From contig NC_058192.1 in the NCBI RefSeq assembly GCF_907165205.1, positions 35,802,001 through 35,866,000 on the forward strand: 64,000 nucleotides of DNA, written 5' to 3'. Made by a program: the position numbers and the translations under genes. The stretch is from Coccinella septempunctata. Its lineage: Eukaryota; Arthropoda; Insecta; Coleoptera; Coccinellidae. Positions 1-8,934 of the stretch are shown here, one piece after another. The notes under the pieces were generated by a model. The model ran no database searches and was not told the DNA's origin. It worked only from the letters and a program-made list of their open reading frames with translations. How positions within the stretch are numbered: the stretch's first letter is position 1; the number at the start of each line of letters is the position of its first letter.

Positions 1-660
1 AGTAAAATTCTTCGACGAAAGTATCGTCGTTTGTTGTTTCCTCGGAATTTTCTGCTTCTTCAATGTTCCAGAATTTTTTGAGTTGTGAATTCTCATTCAA
101 ATTCGTGATCAAGCTTGCTACACGAAGTTGTGGACTCGATGATGCGGTTCCGCTAATAATCCATCCGAAGTGAGTGTTTCTTATTATGAGGTTAGTAATG
201 TAGCTCCTTGTGGGTGGAGTAATTGGATGTCTTTGGCTATATTTCAGGGTTGCGCTATTTATTCTCCCATCTACTCTGAGTAAGCCTTCGTGATCTATAT
301 ATGGGTTAAGGCTTTCCAGGTTGCTGGACTTCTTCATCTTTCCTGTTTTGATGATCAACTCAATGTCATTTTGAAAATATGGCTGCTGTGTAAGCTTGAG
401 AACAGCTTTTTCACTCTCCTGCAGTTCTTCTGCTTCCAGAGATGCGCTGGATCTGTGATTTTCTGGTTTCAATAGTCCCCTGCAGTACTCCATAATATTT
501 ATCAGTTTTTGATGAATTTCGTCAAACTCTCGTTCAAAGTTGTCCCATTCTTCATCCAATAGTGCCATCTTCCTGCCGCAGTTTTCTTCGTTTTTTTTCC
601 CGAGTTGCTCGGCGATGAGGTTTTCAATCTTTTTTTTATCTTTGTGTTGCTGGCTGATGG
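1..660 (-). pseudogene. BEL/Pao-type LTR retrotransposon gag-pol fragment, rearranged
   Basis: The minus strand stays open from about 660 to the window edge. A gag-like charged stretch (MALLDEEWDNFEREFDEI, about 480-580) comes first. It is followed by a segment like the zinc-binding region before BEL integrases (LLRVDGRI and YSQRHPI, about 180-290). The frame then runs straight into GWIISG (about 140-160) and KFWNIEE (about 55-75), which in BEL/Pao elements belong to the protease/A17 region upstream of reverse transcriptase. Domain order is therefore scrambled (gag-like, pre-integrase, protease-side) and no RT core is present, so this is a rearranged non-functional copy. It lies downstream, in minus orientation, of the tandem-repeat leader and the LTR at 2316-2620. 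The family call rests on motif recognition alone. Confidence 0.6.
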
Positions 661-705
661 ATTCAGTGGCTGGATATTATGTGGGTGGTTAATTTCTTGT
701 GGATC

Positions 706-2290
706 GTGGATACAGTGGGTGTTTTCCAAAGTCCCTGGTGGTTGAGTCCGTTGACTGCTTCTTGTTGTGTGCCCAGTGGATGTATTTCCCTGGTGGTTGA
801 GTCAAAGGGTTGTAAGTCCGATGACTGCTTCTTGATGTGTGCCCAGTGGATGTATTTCCCTGGTGGTTGAGTCAAAGGGTTGTAAGTCCGATGACTGCTT
901 CTTGATGTGTGCCCAGTGGATGTATTTCCCTGGTGGTTGAGTCAAAGGGTTGTAAGTCCGATGACTGCTTCTTGATGTGTGCCCAGTGGATGTATTTCCC
1001 TGGTGGTTGAGTCTGTTGACTGCTTCTTGTTGTGTGCCCAGTGGATGTATTTCCCTGGTGGTCGAGTCAAAGGGTTGTAAGTCCGATGACTGCTTCTTGA
1101 TGTGTGCCCAGTGGATGTATTTCCCTGGTGGTCGAGTCAAAGGGTTGTAAGTCCGATGACTGCTTCTTGATGTGTGCCCAGTGGATGTATTTCCCTGGTG
1201 GTTGAGTCAAAGGGTTGTAAGTCCGATGACTGCTTCTTGATGTGTGCCCAGTGGATGTATTTCCCTGGTGGTTGAGTCTGTTGACTGCTTCTTGTTGTGT
1301 GCCCAGTGGATGTATTTCCCTGGTGGTTGAGTCAAAGGGTTGTAAGTCCGATGACTGCTTCTTGATGTGTGCCCAGTGGATGTATTTCCCTGGTGGTTGA
1401 GTCAAAGGGTTGTAAGTCCGATGACTGCTTCTTGATGTGTGCCCAGTGGATGTATTTCCCTGGTGGTTGAGTCAAAGGGTTGTAAGTCCGATGACTGCTT
1501 CTTGATGTGGATTCAGTGGATGTATTCCAAAGTCCCTGTTGGTTGATTGTTGACTGCTTTTTGTTGTGTGCCCAGTGGATGTATTTCCCTGGTGGTTGAG
1601 TCAAAGGGTTGTTAGTCCGATGACTGCTTCTTGATGTGTGCCCAGTGGATGTATTTCCCTGGTGGTTGAGTCAAAGGGTTGTAAGTCCGATGACTGCTTC
1701 TTGATGTGTGCCCAGTGGATGTATTTCCCTGGTGGTCGAGTCAAAGGGTTGTAAGTCCGATGACTGCTTCTTGATGTGTGCCCAGTGGATGTATTTCCCT
1801 GGTGGTTGAGTCAAAGGGTTGTAAGTCCGATGACTGCTTCTTGATGTGTGCCCAGTGGATGTATTTCCCTGGTGGTTGAGTCAAAGGGTTGTAAGTCCGA
1901 TGACTGCTTCTTGATGTGTGCCCAGTGGATGTATTTCCCTGGTGGTTGAGTCAAAGGGTTGTAAGTCCGATGACTGCTTCTTGATGTGTGCCCAGTGGAT
2001 GTATTTCCCTGGTGGTTGAGTCAAAGGGTTGTAAGTCCGATGACTGCTTCTTGATGTGTGCCCAGTGGATGTATTTCCCTGGTGGTTGAGTCAAAGGGTT
2101 GTAAGTCCGATGACTGCTTCTTGATGTGTGCCCAGTGGATGTATTTCCCTGGTGGTTGAGTCAAAGGGTTGTAAGTCCGATGACTGCTTCTTGATATGGG
2201 TCCAGTGGATGTATTCCAAAGTCCCTGTTGGTTGATTGTTGACTGCTTTTTGTTGTGTGCCCAGTGGATGTATTTCCAAAGTCCCTGGTG
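706..2290 (-). repeat. 70-bp tandem repeat array with 265-bp higher-order unit, in BEL leader
   Basis: Roughly 23 head-to-tail units. The usual unit is 70 bp (the word TCAAAGGG recurs at 802, 872, 942), and a shorter 55-bp variant lacks the AAAGGGTTGTAAGTC part. Three 70-bp units plus one 55-bp unit form a 265-bp higher-order repeat that recurs at 802, 1067 and 1332. A third variant with ATTCCAAAGTCCCTG appears near 1525 and 2215. Because 70 is not a multiple of 3, the apparent ORFs here are unlikely to encode protein. The array lies between the presumed primer-binding site and the gag-like frame, so it is best read as an expanded retrotransposon leader. Confidence 0.85.
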
Positions 2291-2315
2291 GTTGATTGTA
2301 GGCTCGAAGGACCAA

Positions 2316-2620
2316 TGTTGGGGTGGTATCTCAATTATACCTCAAGTTCTAAGTGTTCTGGGTTGGTGAAAACTTAGGGACTCGAGGATTGAGATTGATA
2401 ATGCGGATCACTTGATAATGAACGTTTATTTCCTAATCTAACAAACTATATATAGTCAAATTGTACAATGACGTCAAGACCACATAATCGAAATCGAATT
2501 ACATTCTGCATATTCAGTACATTTTTCTTTACTTGCAAAATTGGATTAAGGAATGTTAGATATTAAAGCAAACTATTGCAATCCTTTGTCTCACCTGGCC
2601 TACTTACACAGGAAATAACA
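2316..2620 (-). mobile_element. LTR of the BEL/Pao-type element (5' LTR in minus orientation)
   Basis: A 305-bp segment bounded on the plus strand by TGTTGGGG and AATAACA, so both strands start TGTT, as LTRs do. On the minus strand it is followed directly by TTGGTCCTTCGAGCC (2301-2315), which fits a primer-binding site. A TATA-like CTATATATAG lies at about 2446-2455. No second LTR is in the window, so the element is truncated at the window edge or internally. Confidence 0.6.
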
Positions 2621-3083
2621 ATTATGAAAGAGCGGATGATCTAAATAATTTCGAATGGAAATATTTGGTTGAATTGAGTTTATGAATTTTTGATATATTT
2701 AATTTTGGATATTTATTGTACGTTTCGTACAAACGGAATTACCTAAAAAAGCGTAGGAAAATTTAAAATTTTTGACGTCTATCAAAAATCGAGTGACATT
2801 CCACAAAATTAAATCATTTTCTTTTGATTATCAAAGATAATTAAGTGTGAGTAAATTTTGAAACTGGATGTCATAGGGTAATGTCAGACGCGGCGGTTTT
2901 GTCCGAGACGTTTCTCGAGAGTAGAACCGTATCGGAGAGTCGTCAATGGGTTTCAAATGGACCATGTCAGACGTAGCGGTATGAATCGCCAGGCGATTTT
3001 AAAACCGACTCGAAGGGTCGTCGGGACCACAACCCGCCTCGGTTTTTATGAGCCTTTCGTACAGTCATCAGTGGTATTAAGCC
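2621..3083. other. No gene recognised
   Basis: AT-rich sequence with a GC-richer part after 2880. The phrase ATGTCAGACG occurs at about 2881 and again at about 2965, suggesting an old short duplication. No coding or structural feature can be supported. Confidence 0.4.
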
Positions 3084-3713
3084 GCGTACATATCTGAGCA
3101 AAACAGCCGAATGAGCACATCGCGCCGAATGAGCATTCATATGTGGACGGACAAAACACACCGCACCGAACGCGCTCATGTTGCGCGGAGCCGATTCGCA
3201 ATTTGTCGGTCCATCAAAAAAAATTCGTGCTCAGTGTGGACGGGTTTAGTTGACATCTTTTCCTCGAACCGAACGCACACATTTGAATATGGATTTCTCG
3301 CAAGAAACGTATTTGAATTCAATAAAATAGTATGAAAACCACCCAATTTTGTCGCCCTCACTTTGAATGTCGTGCAATAAAAAAGCTGCTGTTGGGGCTA
3401 CGGTCTCGACTTGTTTGTAGATATAATTGTGAAGACCATCTAGTACGCTGTCGTCTCTTCTTCTTTAGCAACTCGTACAGAATTATGAAAGAGGCACTAG
3501 CACAACCCAAGTTTTCCATCCTTAGAACATAGAATGATTCCTTTTTTCTAAGTTTCCATCGTTTACGTTCGTAAGCACTGAGCTGACACATCCGTTGGAG
3601 CGGCTCCGAACACATGCTCATGCTGCTCGTGCGTCGGAAAGAAAAATTGTCCGCATAAACGCTCATTCGGTGCGGCGTGCTCATTCGGCTATTTTGCTCA
3701 GATGTATACGCGC
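3084..3713. mobile_element. TIR element of about 630 bp, non-coding
   Basis: The ends are inverted copies. The left end (from CGCGTACATATCTGAGC) matches the reverse complement of the right end (to GCTCAGATGTATACGCG) for about 60 bp with mismatches, including the phrase AGCCGAATGAGCAC on both sides. The interior has only short shadow ORFs. This is the layout of a non-autonomous DNA transposon, but no target duplication could be defined, so the superfamily is open. Confidence 0.6.
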
Positions 3714-3722
3714 CTTTATGGT

Positions 3723-3861
3723 AGCTGTATTCGGGTTCGGCTTTCGGACAGTCCGAGAATGTTTCTAGAACTGCGCAGAGGATTTAATACTAGGGCGCAA
3801 CAGTTTCGCGCAGTCCTAGAACAATTCTCGGACTGTCAGAAAGCCGAACCCGAATACAGCC
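3723..3861. repeat. 139-bp near-perfect hairpin
   Basis: The arm starting GCTGTATTCGGGTTCGG is answered by CCGAACCCGAATACAGC about 120 bp later. Pairing continues through GGACAGTCCGAGAAT and CTAGAACTGCGC toward a loop of about 20 bp. It abuts the preceding TIR element. It is probably a small foldback MITE. Confidence 0.7.
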
Positions 3862-4838
3862 GGTATAATGTGAATTGTGAGCAGAAACAGAAATACGTTA
3901 ATCTTTTCGAGTCTGTTCTTCGAAATTTCTTCACAAGTATAGTGAAAATTCAAAAATTGCGTTTCAGTCAATTGGATATATTGAATATTTCGCCAATCAA
4001 CTGTGTTTTATTGAAATCATATTGAATTACCTTCCTCACGTAGTACAAATTGTATTATTTGTCAAACAAAAATTATCTTGAAGAAAAATAGTAGTACTTC
4101 TTCGAATCCTTCGATAGTGTTGAAATATTGGCAGATTCGTTTTTACAACGAAAATTCAATTGTAAATCACAAATATTCGTTAACAGCTGAGAAAATAGTC
4201 CGGTTCATTTTTTTTTTGGATTCTTTGATGGATCAGGAACACAGAGATGACTGTAATCTGTGATCGATGTAAACGAAGAACAAAATAAAGCGAGAGAGTA
4301 TTATTAGATTTTCTTTCATAGAAAAAGGAAAGAACATGGTGGCGCCGCCACGAAACGAATCTCTTATTTTCGATTTAATCTAATATCATTCCATTCAAAA
4401 ATTGACGAGTGCATACACCATGTTTGTAGACATCTTAGTAGTGATTTAAAGGTTGTCAGTTTTGACAGCAGTATAGTTAGCGAACACAGAACGGGGTGCT
4501 TCAAATCGATCGGACTCATAGAATAACGTTTTTGATCTAGGTATTTATGAATGGGCAAATCGCGAGGCCCGAGCTACGGAAGCAAAGGCGAATCGCGAGG
4601 ACCGTTGGCCTGAGCAACGGACGAAAAGCAATCGTATGATCGTATTTTTACCGCGTCCAGAAGTTCCCGAAAATTGCGAGAGAAAATCGCGAAATTCGGG
4701 ATTTTCGAAAAAAATCGCCAAACTAAAAAGATTAACTTGAGAGATCCGCGACGGGTGTCGAACTAAGCCGGAAGACCCGCCTTCCAGAATAGGCGTATTC
4801 CTTTTCCCGGAGCCCGAACGAAAATGACCTAGTTTTCT
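3862..4838. other. No gene recognised
   Basis: Mostly AT-rich sequence. A GC-richer patch at about 4556-4640 contains GAATCGCGAGG-like repeats of unknown origin. Short ORFs here have no recognisable motifs. Confidence 0.4.
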
Positions 4839-5530
4839 AAAATTTCAAAAATATACAACATCATATGGTTTGTATCAATATAAATAATAGAAAATGGTCA
4901 AAAACCTTTTTTCTCAATATTTCTATGGTTTCAACTTTTGGTGAGCACAGAAACATATAGCATCGTATGATTACCACTGTCTCCTATAAGTCTTTTCATT
5001 ATTATGAAAATTCATTAAATATATCTTGATTCAAATTTTGTGAAAATTGTTAAAAAGCATAGAAAGAATGACATTGCCGGAAGGAGACTGCTTTTGTTAT
5101 AGGAAACTCTATTTTTCTGTGCTCGTCAAAAGTTGAAACCATAGAAATATTGAGGTTTTTGACCATTTTCTATTATTTATATTGATACAAACCATATGAT
5201 GTTATATATTTTTAAAATCAGTAAAAATTAAGCTTTCAAAAAATTGCACAGAAAACTAGTTTTCCCATTTAAAAAAACATAACTTTGGGTAATAGCTTCG
5301 TAATTAAAAATCCTGCTAAAAAGGCAAGCACGCCACTGGATTCTACGTAAAAAAGTGCCTGTATAATGTTTCAATTTCAGAGCTCCATCATCAGTATTAG
5401 CGGATGATATAAATTTATTTCGATATCGCCATTTTTCCAATTTTTGAGAACGAGAATGGGGTATCAGATTTTGTCTATCTCCTCTGGTTTAAAAGCTATA
5501 GTACTAAAACATCGAAATTTGCCCACCCTG
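4839..5530. mobile_element. Truncated foldback element, CAGGGTGGGCAAA family
   Basis: The right end reads AATTTGCCCACCCTG followed by TA (5531-5532), the same terminus as the complete copy at 58603-59597. Internal inverted phrases (CATCATATGGTTTGTATC near 4860 and its reverse complement near 5190) show the palindromic design. The outer left arm is missing, so this is a 5'-truncated copy. Confidence 0.65.
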
Positions 5531-5573
5531 TACATCCAAACTCATAGAATGACAAACATTGCAACGCCTTTTT

Positions 5574-5880
5574 CCTCGGGGTACTCGCACGCCAGCTGTT
5601 CTTCAAAGGGAAAATAGCAAACCTACCCTGGTAGCTTCGAGTCGAAGACAAGGTTCCGCGGTGTCTGAGGTGTTAGCGACAACCAGTGAAATTCAAAATT
5701 TAAGTACACAAATTTTATTTGTCGACTCGTAAAAGGAAAAACAAAAGTCACTATTTCAAAATCAGTCAAATGAAAAGCGCGATATAATGGGTTGAACTGA
5801 AACAGTAAACACACTTGGAAAGGTTTCCTTCGGAAACAGATACAAGTAACTCTATAAAGTGGTACACTCTATTGTAATTT
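5574..5880 (-). mobile_element. LTR end plus primer-binding site of an LTR retrotransposon (minus)
   Basis: Read on the minus strand, an AATAAA-containing segment leads through GTTGTCGCTAACACC and GGTAGGTTTGCTATT to AACAGC and then TGGCGTGCGAGTACCCCG, which looks like a primer-binding site. The same order of words (TTGTCGCTACCACC, GGTAGGTTTGCTATT, TGGCGCTCGAG) occurs on the plus strand at 39700-39820, so the two are related LTR/PBS junctions. The outer LTR boundary is not resolved and the body is lost. Confidence 0.45.
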
Positions 5881-6190
5881 TCTTTTCGTTAAGGAAGATT
5901 GCATTTAACGGTAATAATTCACTATAATGGGGTGAAAAAGAGACAGACAAAAAGGAGTATCTAACTTCTTATCATCTGTCCCACAATTAGTACAGAAAAT
6001 TGAAGTAACGGTAACGGTTCCTATTCTAGGTGTTCTGGGATACCACTTCCTTGCTTGATGACAGTCTCGACAATCCTGGGACCCGATTCTCAAATGTTTA
6101 TTGGGTCATTCTCGCATGCGACATCATTAAATTGCCGAATGAAATAGCAATTTGGTATTCTCAAATGTCGAGTTTCTACAAATTTCTATA

Positions 6191-6245
6191 GACAAAAAGA
6201 CGCATCGGATGCGCCGAAACGTTTGTATGAATAAATTATTTCACG
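6191..6245 (+). other. Hammerhead-like / Penelope-terminal motif
   Basis: A GACGC...GCGCC stem (one A-C mismatch) is followed directly by GAAACGTTTG and then ATGAATAAAT. It resembles the two other hammerhead-like motifs in this window (32163-32200 and 57737-57776, both minus). It may be a relic of a Penelope-type terminal repeat; no open frame adjoins it. Confidence 0.35.
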
Positions 6246-6299
6246 TTTTTCACATAGACATGATATACTGCATCTGAAGTAATATCGTATAATTCTTTA

Positions 6300-6464
6300 C
6301 ATCCCCACACCTAAACTGAGTAAAAGTGTGAATGGTATTATTATATTCTTCTACACATTTGTCTGCTATAACAGACCATGGACGATTTGAACGAGAGGAG
6401 TCTCCGTTGATTCTACATCTAATACGGTTACCTGAAGTTTGATTCAGCCTCTCATTCAATCTAG
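6300..6464 (-). pseudogene. LTR-retrotransposon integrase fragment, left arm of an inverted pair
   Basis: The minus strand reads NERLNQTSGNRIRCRIN and WSVIADKCVEEYNNTIHTFTQF. NERLNQT matches the block around the catalytic glutamate of gypsy-type integrases, and the rest matches the end of the catalytic core. A second copy lies in opposite orientation at 6533-6690 with a 68-bp spacer. Only this short part of pol survives. Confidence 0.6.
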
Positions 6465-6532
6465 AGAATTTAAATCGTTTTTGAAGAGAAATTGTGTGAA
6501 TTTTAACTGATGTCTACTGTCCTTTTTCCAAC

Positions 6533-6900
6533 GGATTGAATGAGAGGCTGAATCAAACTTCATTTAACCGTATTAGATGTAGAATCAACTAAGACTCCTC
6601 TCGTTCAAATCGTCCATGGTCTGTTATAGCAGACAAATGTGTAGAAGAATACATTCACACTTTTACTCAGTTTAGCCATAATCATTTACTCAACAATATC
6701 GATATACAAATTGTACGAGACTGCTGTAAAGTCCAGAGAGACCTGAATGAAGATAGGATGAAAGCTTTTGGAAATTCGCAAAAAATTCATAACCTTATAA
6801 ATCTAGAATAGACTAAGTTCGCAAATATCCTACTTTTGCTGTGGGTAACTTTGCTTTCGTATCGCATGGAAAAACGAAGTTAGACGAAATTAGATCTGCA
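6533..6900 (+). pseudogene. LTR-retrotransposon integrase fragment, right arm of an inverted pair
   Basis: The plus strand repeats the 6300-6464 integrase segment (NERLNQTSFNRIRCRIN), then continues with LNEDRMKAFGNSQKIH and, in another frame, TKLDEIRSA, which fit the post-integrase tail of such polyproteins. Stops and frameshifts break it. The mirror-image pair suggests a rearranged or foldback-captured pol end. Confidence 0.55.
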
Positions 6901-7445
6901 CTCGTACCACAAGCACACGACTCGACAATAATCCCGTTTTTCCCCCTTTTTCCTGCCTTATCATTAAGTCGAATAGTTGAAAATTTGTACCAAAGATGAT
7001 CAGTATTCTCTGTTCATCTTTTTAACACGAAAACTGTCGGGTGTATTTAGATTGCCGACAACGCCTCATCGAATTCGACATCGATAAGTTGTCGATAGAT
7101 TGTCGATCGATCGTGGTACCATTGCTGGTCTGTTCCAAATTTTGGAAAAATTTTCGAGTTTTATTTATAGTACAATATAAACAGTGTGCGATATAAGTCA
7201 ATAATAATTCTGAAAAGATGTGAAACATTATAATGTGAGATAGAGAACACGTAGGTGTTGATAGTTCTAGAGCTATCACGAATGGTCGGCACCTTGACTT
7301 TGGTGTGAGAGCTTAAGGAAAGTTATACATACGACTCGAGATCAAGGCGGTTGACATTGTTTGCTTTATGGATGCTACCTCAAATACGGAAATGTGCCCA
7401 TTTTTTTGTTGAAAAATAGAAATTACCACGGGAGAGGCAATATTA
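6901..7445. other. No gene recognised
   Basis: AT-rich sequence with short ORFs on both strands and no recognisable domain. The small hairpin-like phrase GTTGTCGATAGATTGTCGAT near 7088 is not otherwise interpretable. Confidence 0.35.
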
Positions 7446-7860
7446 GGAATAATAAAGATTAATTCAGATGCATACCACCCGCTGATATGACTTTCAACAA
7501 GTGTTACGATCTGAATTGAACTAGCCAATTTGCCATCGTCAGGGCCCTAAATGGAATACGCTCCATCGAAGCAAAGCAGATGATGAACATTGTTTTGGTC
7601 TCATTCGACCTCTTCAGAGCAACATAGCTTCTTCTCCGATGGAGAACCTTTGGAATTGATGGACTCTTATTCAATACGGGCAAGCGCTACTGAGTACTAT
7701 CCAGTAACACAGGGCGCCACCGAGTATGAAACGATATCCGATTCCATCCCCCTCCCCCTCCCAGATAGAAACCTAGACGAAGACAATAGCATATGTCCCA
7801 TATTTTCTCTACTTCAGTACGCCGATTCGCTTTGGAACAACATGCGTGTAACGAATTGAG
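7446..7860 (+). pseudogene. Repeated coding-like module, unidentified (copy 1)
   Basis: A related sequence lies in the opposite orientation at about 20695-20965. Both keep the peptide words TSSEQHSFF, DGE and ASATEYYPVTQ, followed by YETIS and SIP, in one frame, so this was probably protein-coding once. Copy 1 has an 89-codon open stretch from 7590. The upstream phrase GATTAATTCAGATGCATA is shared as well. I do not recognise the family; a transposase or gag piece is the likeliest origin given the surroundings. Confidence 0.4.
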
Positions 7861-7907
7861 AAGTTTGGGAACACGTTCAGATCACGGCAGAAATGAAGCC
7901 AGCGGTA

Positions 7908-7946
7908 AAATAATCAAGAATGATCACGCCTAAACGGGGAGGCAAT
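7908..7946 (+). repeat. Dispersed short repeat (GAATGATCACGCCTAAACGG)
   Basis: Nearly identical words occur at 48462-48494 (plus) and at about 20966-21000 (minus, with small changes), each ending in GGGGAGGCAATGAAT. In two of the three cases it sits beside the unidentified module, so it may be a terminal part of that element. Confidence 0.5.
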
Positions 7947-8031
7947 GAATTAATCATATTTTCTCAGTTGGCGGACTGAGAGGATTCTATTAATGAATAT
8001 TCCAAGATTCTCGCTGAACATCAATCCCTTA

Positions 8032-8217
8032 GGCCCGGCGCAAATAGAAACGCAGGTTAGTGAGGTGACGCAGGGTGACGCAGCTTTTTCCTGCGCTGCA
8101 CGTACTATTTGACAAGTCACTGTCACACTTTATTTGCGCGGTCTTGTTCTTTTCTCTGTTTTACAAAAACTCACGCTGCGTCACCTCACCAACCTGCGTT
8201 TCTATTTGCGCCGGGCC
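8032..8217. mobile_element. PIF/Harbinger-like MITE, 186 bp
   Basis: Terminal inverted repeats start GGCCCGGCGCAAATAGAAAC at both ends, extend through GCAGGTT and remain paired into GGTGACGCAG. The element is flanked by TTA (8029-8031 and 8218-8220). A 3-bp TTA duplication and a GG-starting TIR are typical of PIF/Harbinger. It has no coding capacity. It interrupts an old open stretch (about 7995-8433). Confidence 0.8.
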
Positions 8218-8220
8218 TTA

Positions 8221-8433
8221 TTGACCAAAATAAATGTCCTCGCTGTTAGTTCCTTCACGAGTGTAGCCATTTATGACGATAAGACGAAAGCGCATGTAGA
8301 GGAGCTGAATTCACTGCGTGATGAACTGAAGCGACGCCAGCAATCAGGAGAGAAAGATATAAGTATTAACTACGTTAGGGGTTCTCCTATGATACTGCCT
8401 ACTAAAAAAATAAACGCTCAACCAAAAAAATAA
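8221..8433 (+). pseudogene. Unidentified coding-like fragment
   Basis: An open stretch reads KAHVEELNSLRDELKRRQ, then a charged C-terminal part ending ...INAQPKK and a stop at about 8431. It is a predicted helix rich in Glu, Arg and Lys. Upstream of the MITE the sequence is also open (NEYSKILAEHQSL ... NKCPRC), so the MITE may have landed in a coding fragment. No family is assigned; retroelement ORF1 origin is possible. Confidence 0.3.
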
Positions 8434-8488
8434 AAAATTTGCATGTTTGGCCAATAGCTTGTACGAATATATAATCCCCCCACTCTAA

Positions 8489-8896
8489 GGGTACGTTCAT
8501 ACCGAAGATGCCTGGATGAGCGCGGTGGAGGTCGCGGTCGCGATCTTTACATCGATGCCAAAACAAACCTTCATATTCTAATGAGATCGTACATACCAAG
8601 GATGTTTCACCCGTTCACCCTCGCCGCTTATCATCGCGGTTTTCAGCGATGTCGATAGCAGAACAAAATAGTTTGATTTTATATGGCGATCGGGCTGTTG
8701 CCGCGAGGTACCTTGCACGTTCTTCTTCAAATCACGTGACATTCACCAGGGTAACGTATTTATTTTTCAGTTCGTTTATGAGCTTTGACTGAAAGGAAAG
8801 CATCTTCGACATGTACTGCCAGGCATCGATGTAAACCTCGACCGCGACCGCGACCTACACCGCGCTCATCCATGCATCTTCGGTATGAACGTACCC
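8489..8896. mobile_element. PIF/Harbinger-like MITE, 408 bp (copy 1)
   Basis: Ends are inverted: GGGTACGTTCATACCGAAG on the left, with the same read on the minus strand from the right, followed by inverted GGTCGCGGTCGCG words. Flanks are TAA on both sides (8486-8488 and 8897-8899). A second copy is at 29526-29940. It is non-coding. Confidence 0.85.
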
Positions 8897-8934
8897 TAAA
8901 TCTATCGAACTACTAGCTTTCGTTAAACTCCACG

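Noticed and set aside
802..1604. ORFs of 90-112 codons on the minus strand (PPGKYIHWAHIKK repeats)
   Set aside because: They are products of a 70-bp tandem repeat whose unit is not a multiple of 3; the reading changes from unit to unit and no family is recognised.
3111..3684. ORFs of 60-108 codons on both strands
   Set aside because: They overlap each other inside a TIR element and show no domain.
8130..8220. N-terminal part of the 99-codon ORF starting at 8134
   Set aside because: It begins inside the Harbinger-like MITE; only the part after 8221 can be a former coding sequence.
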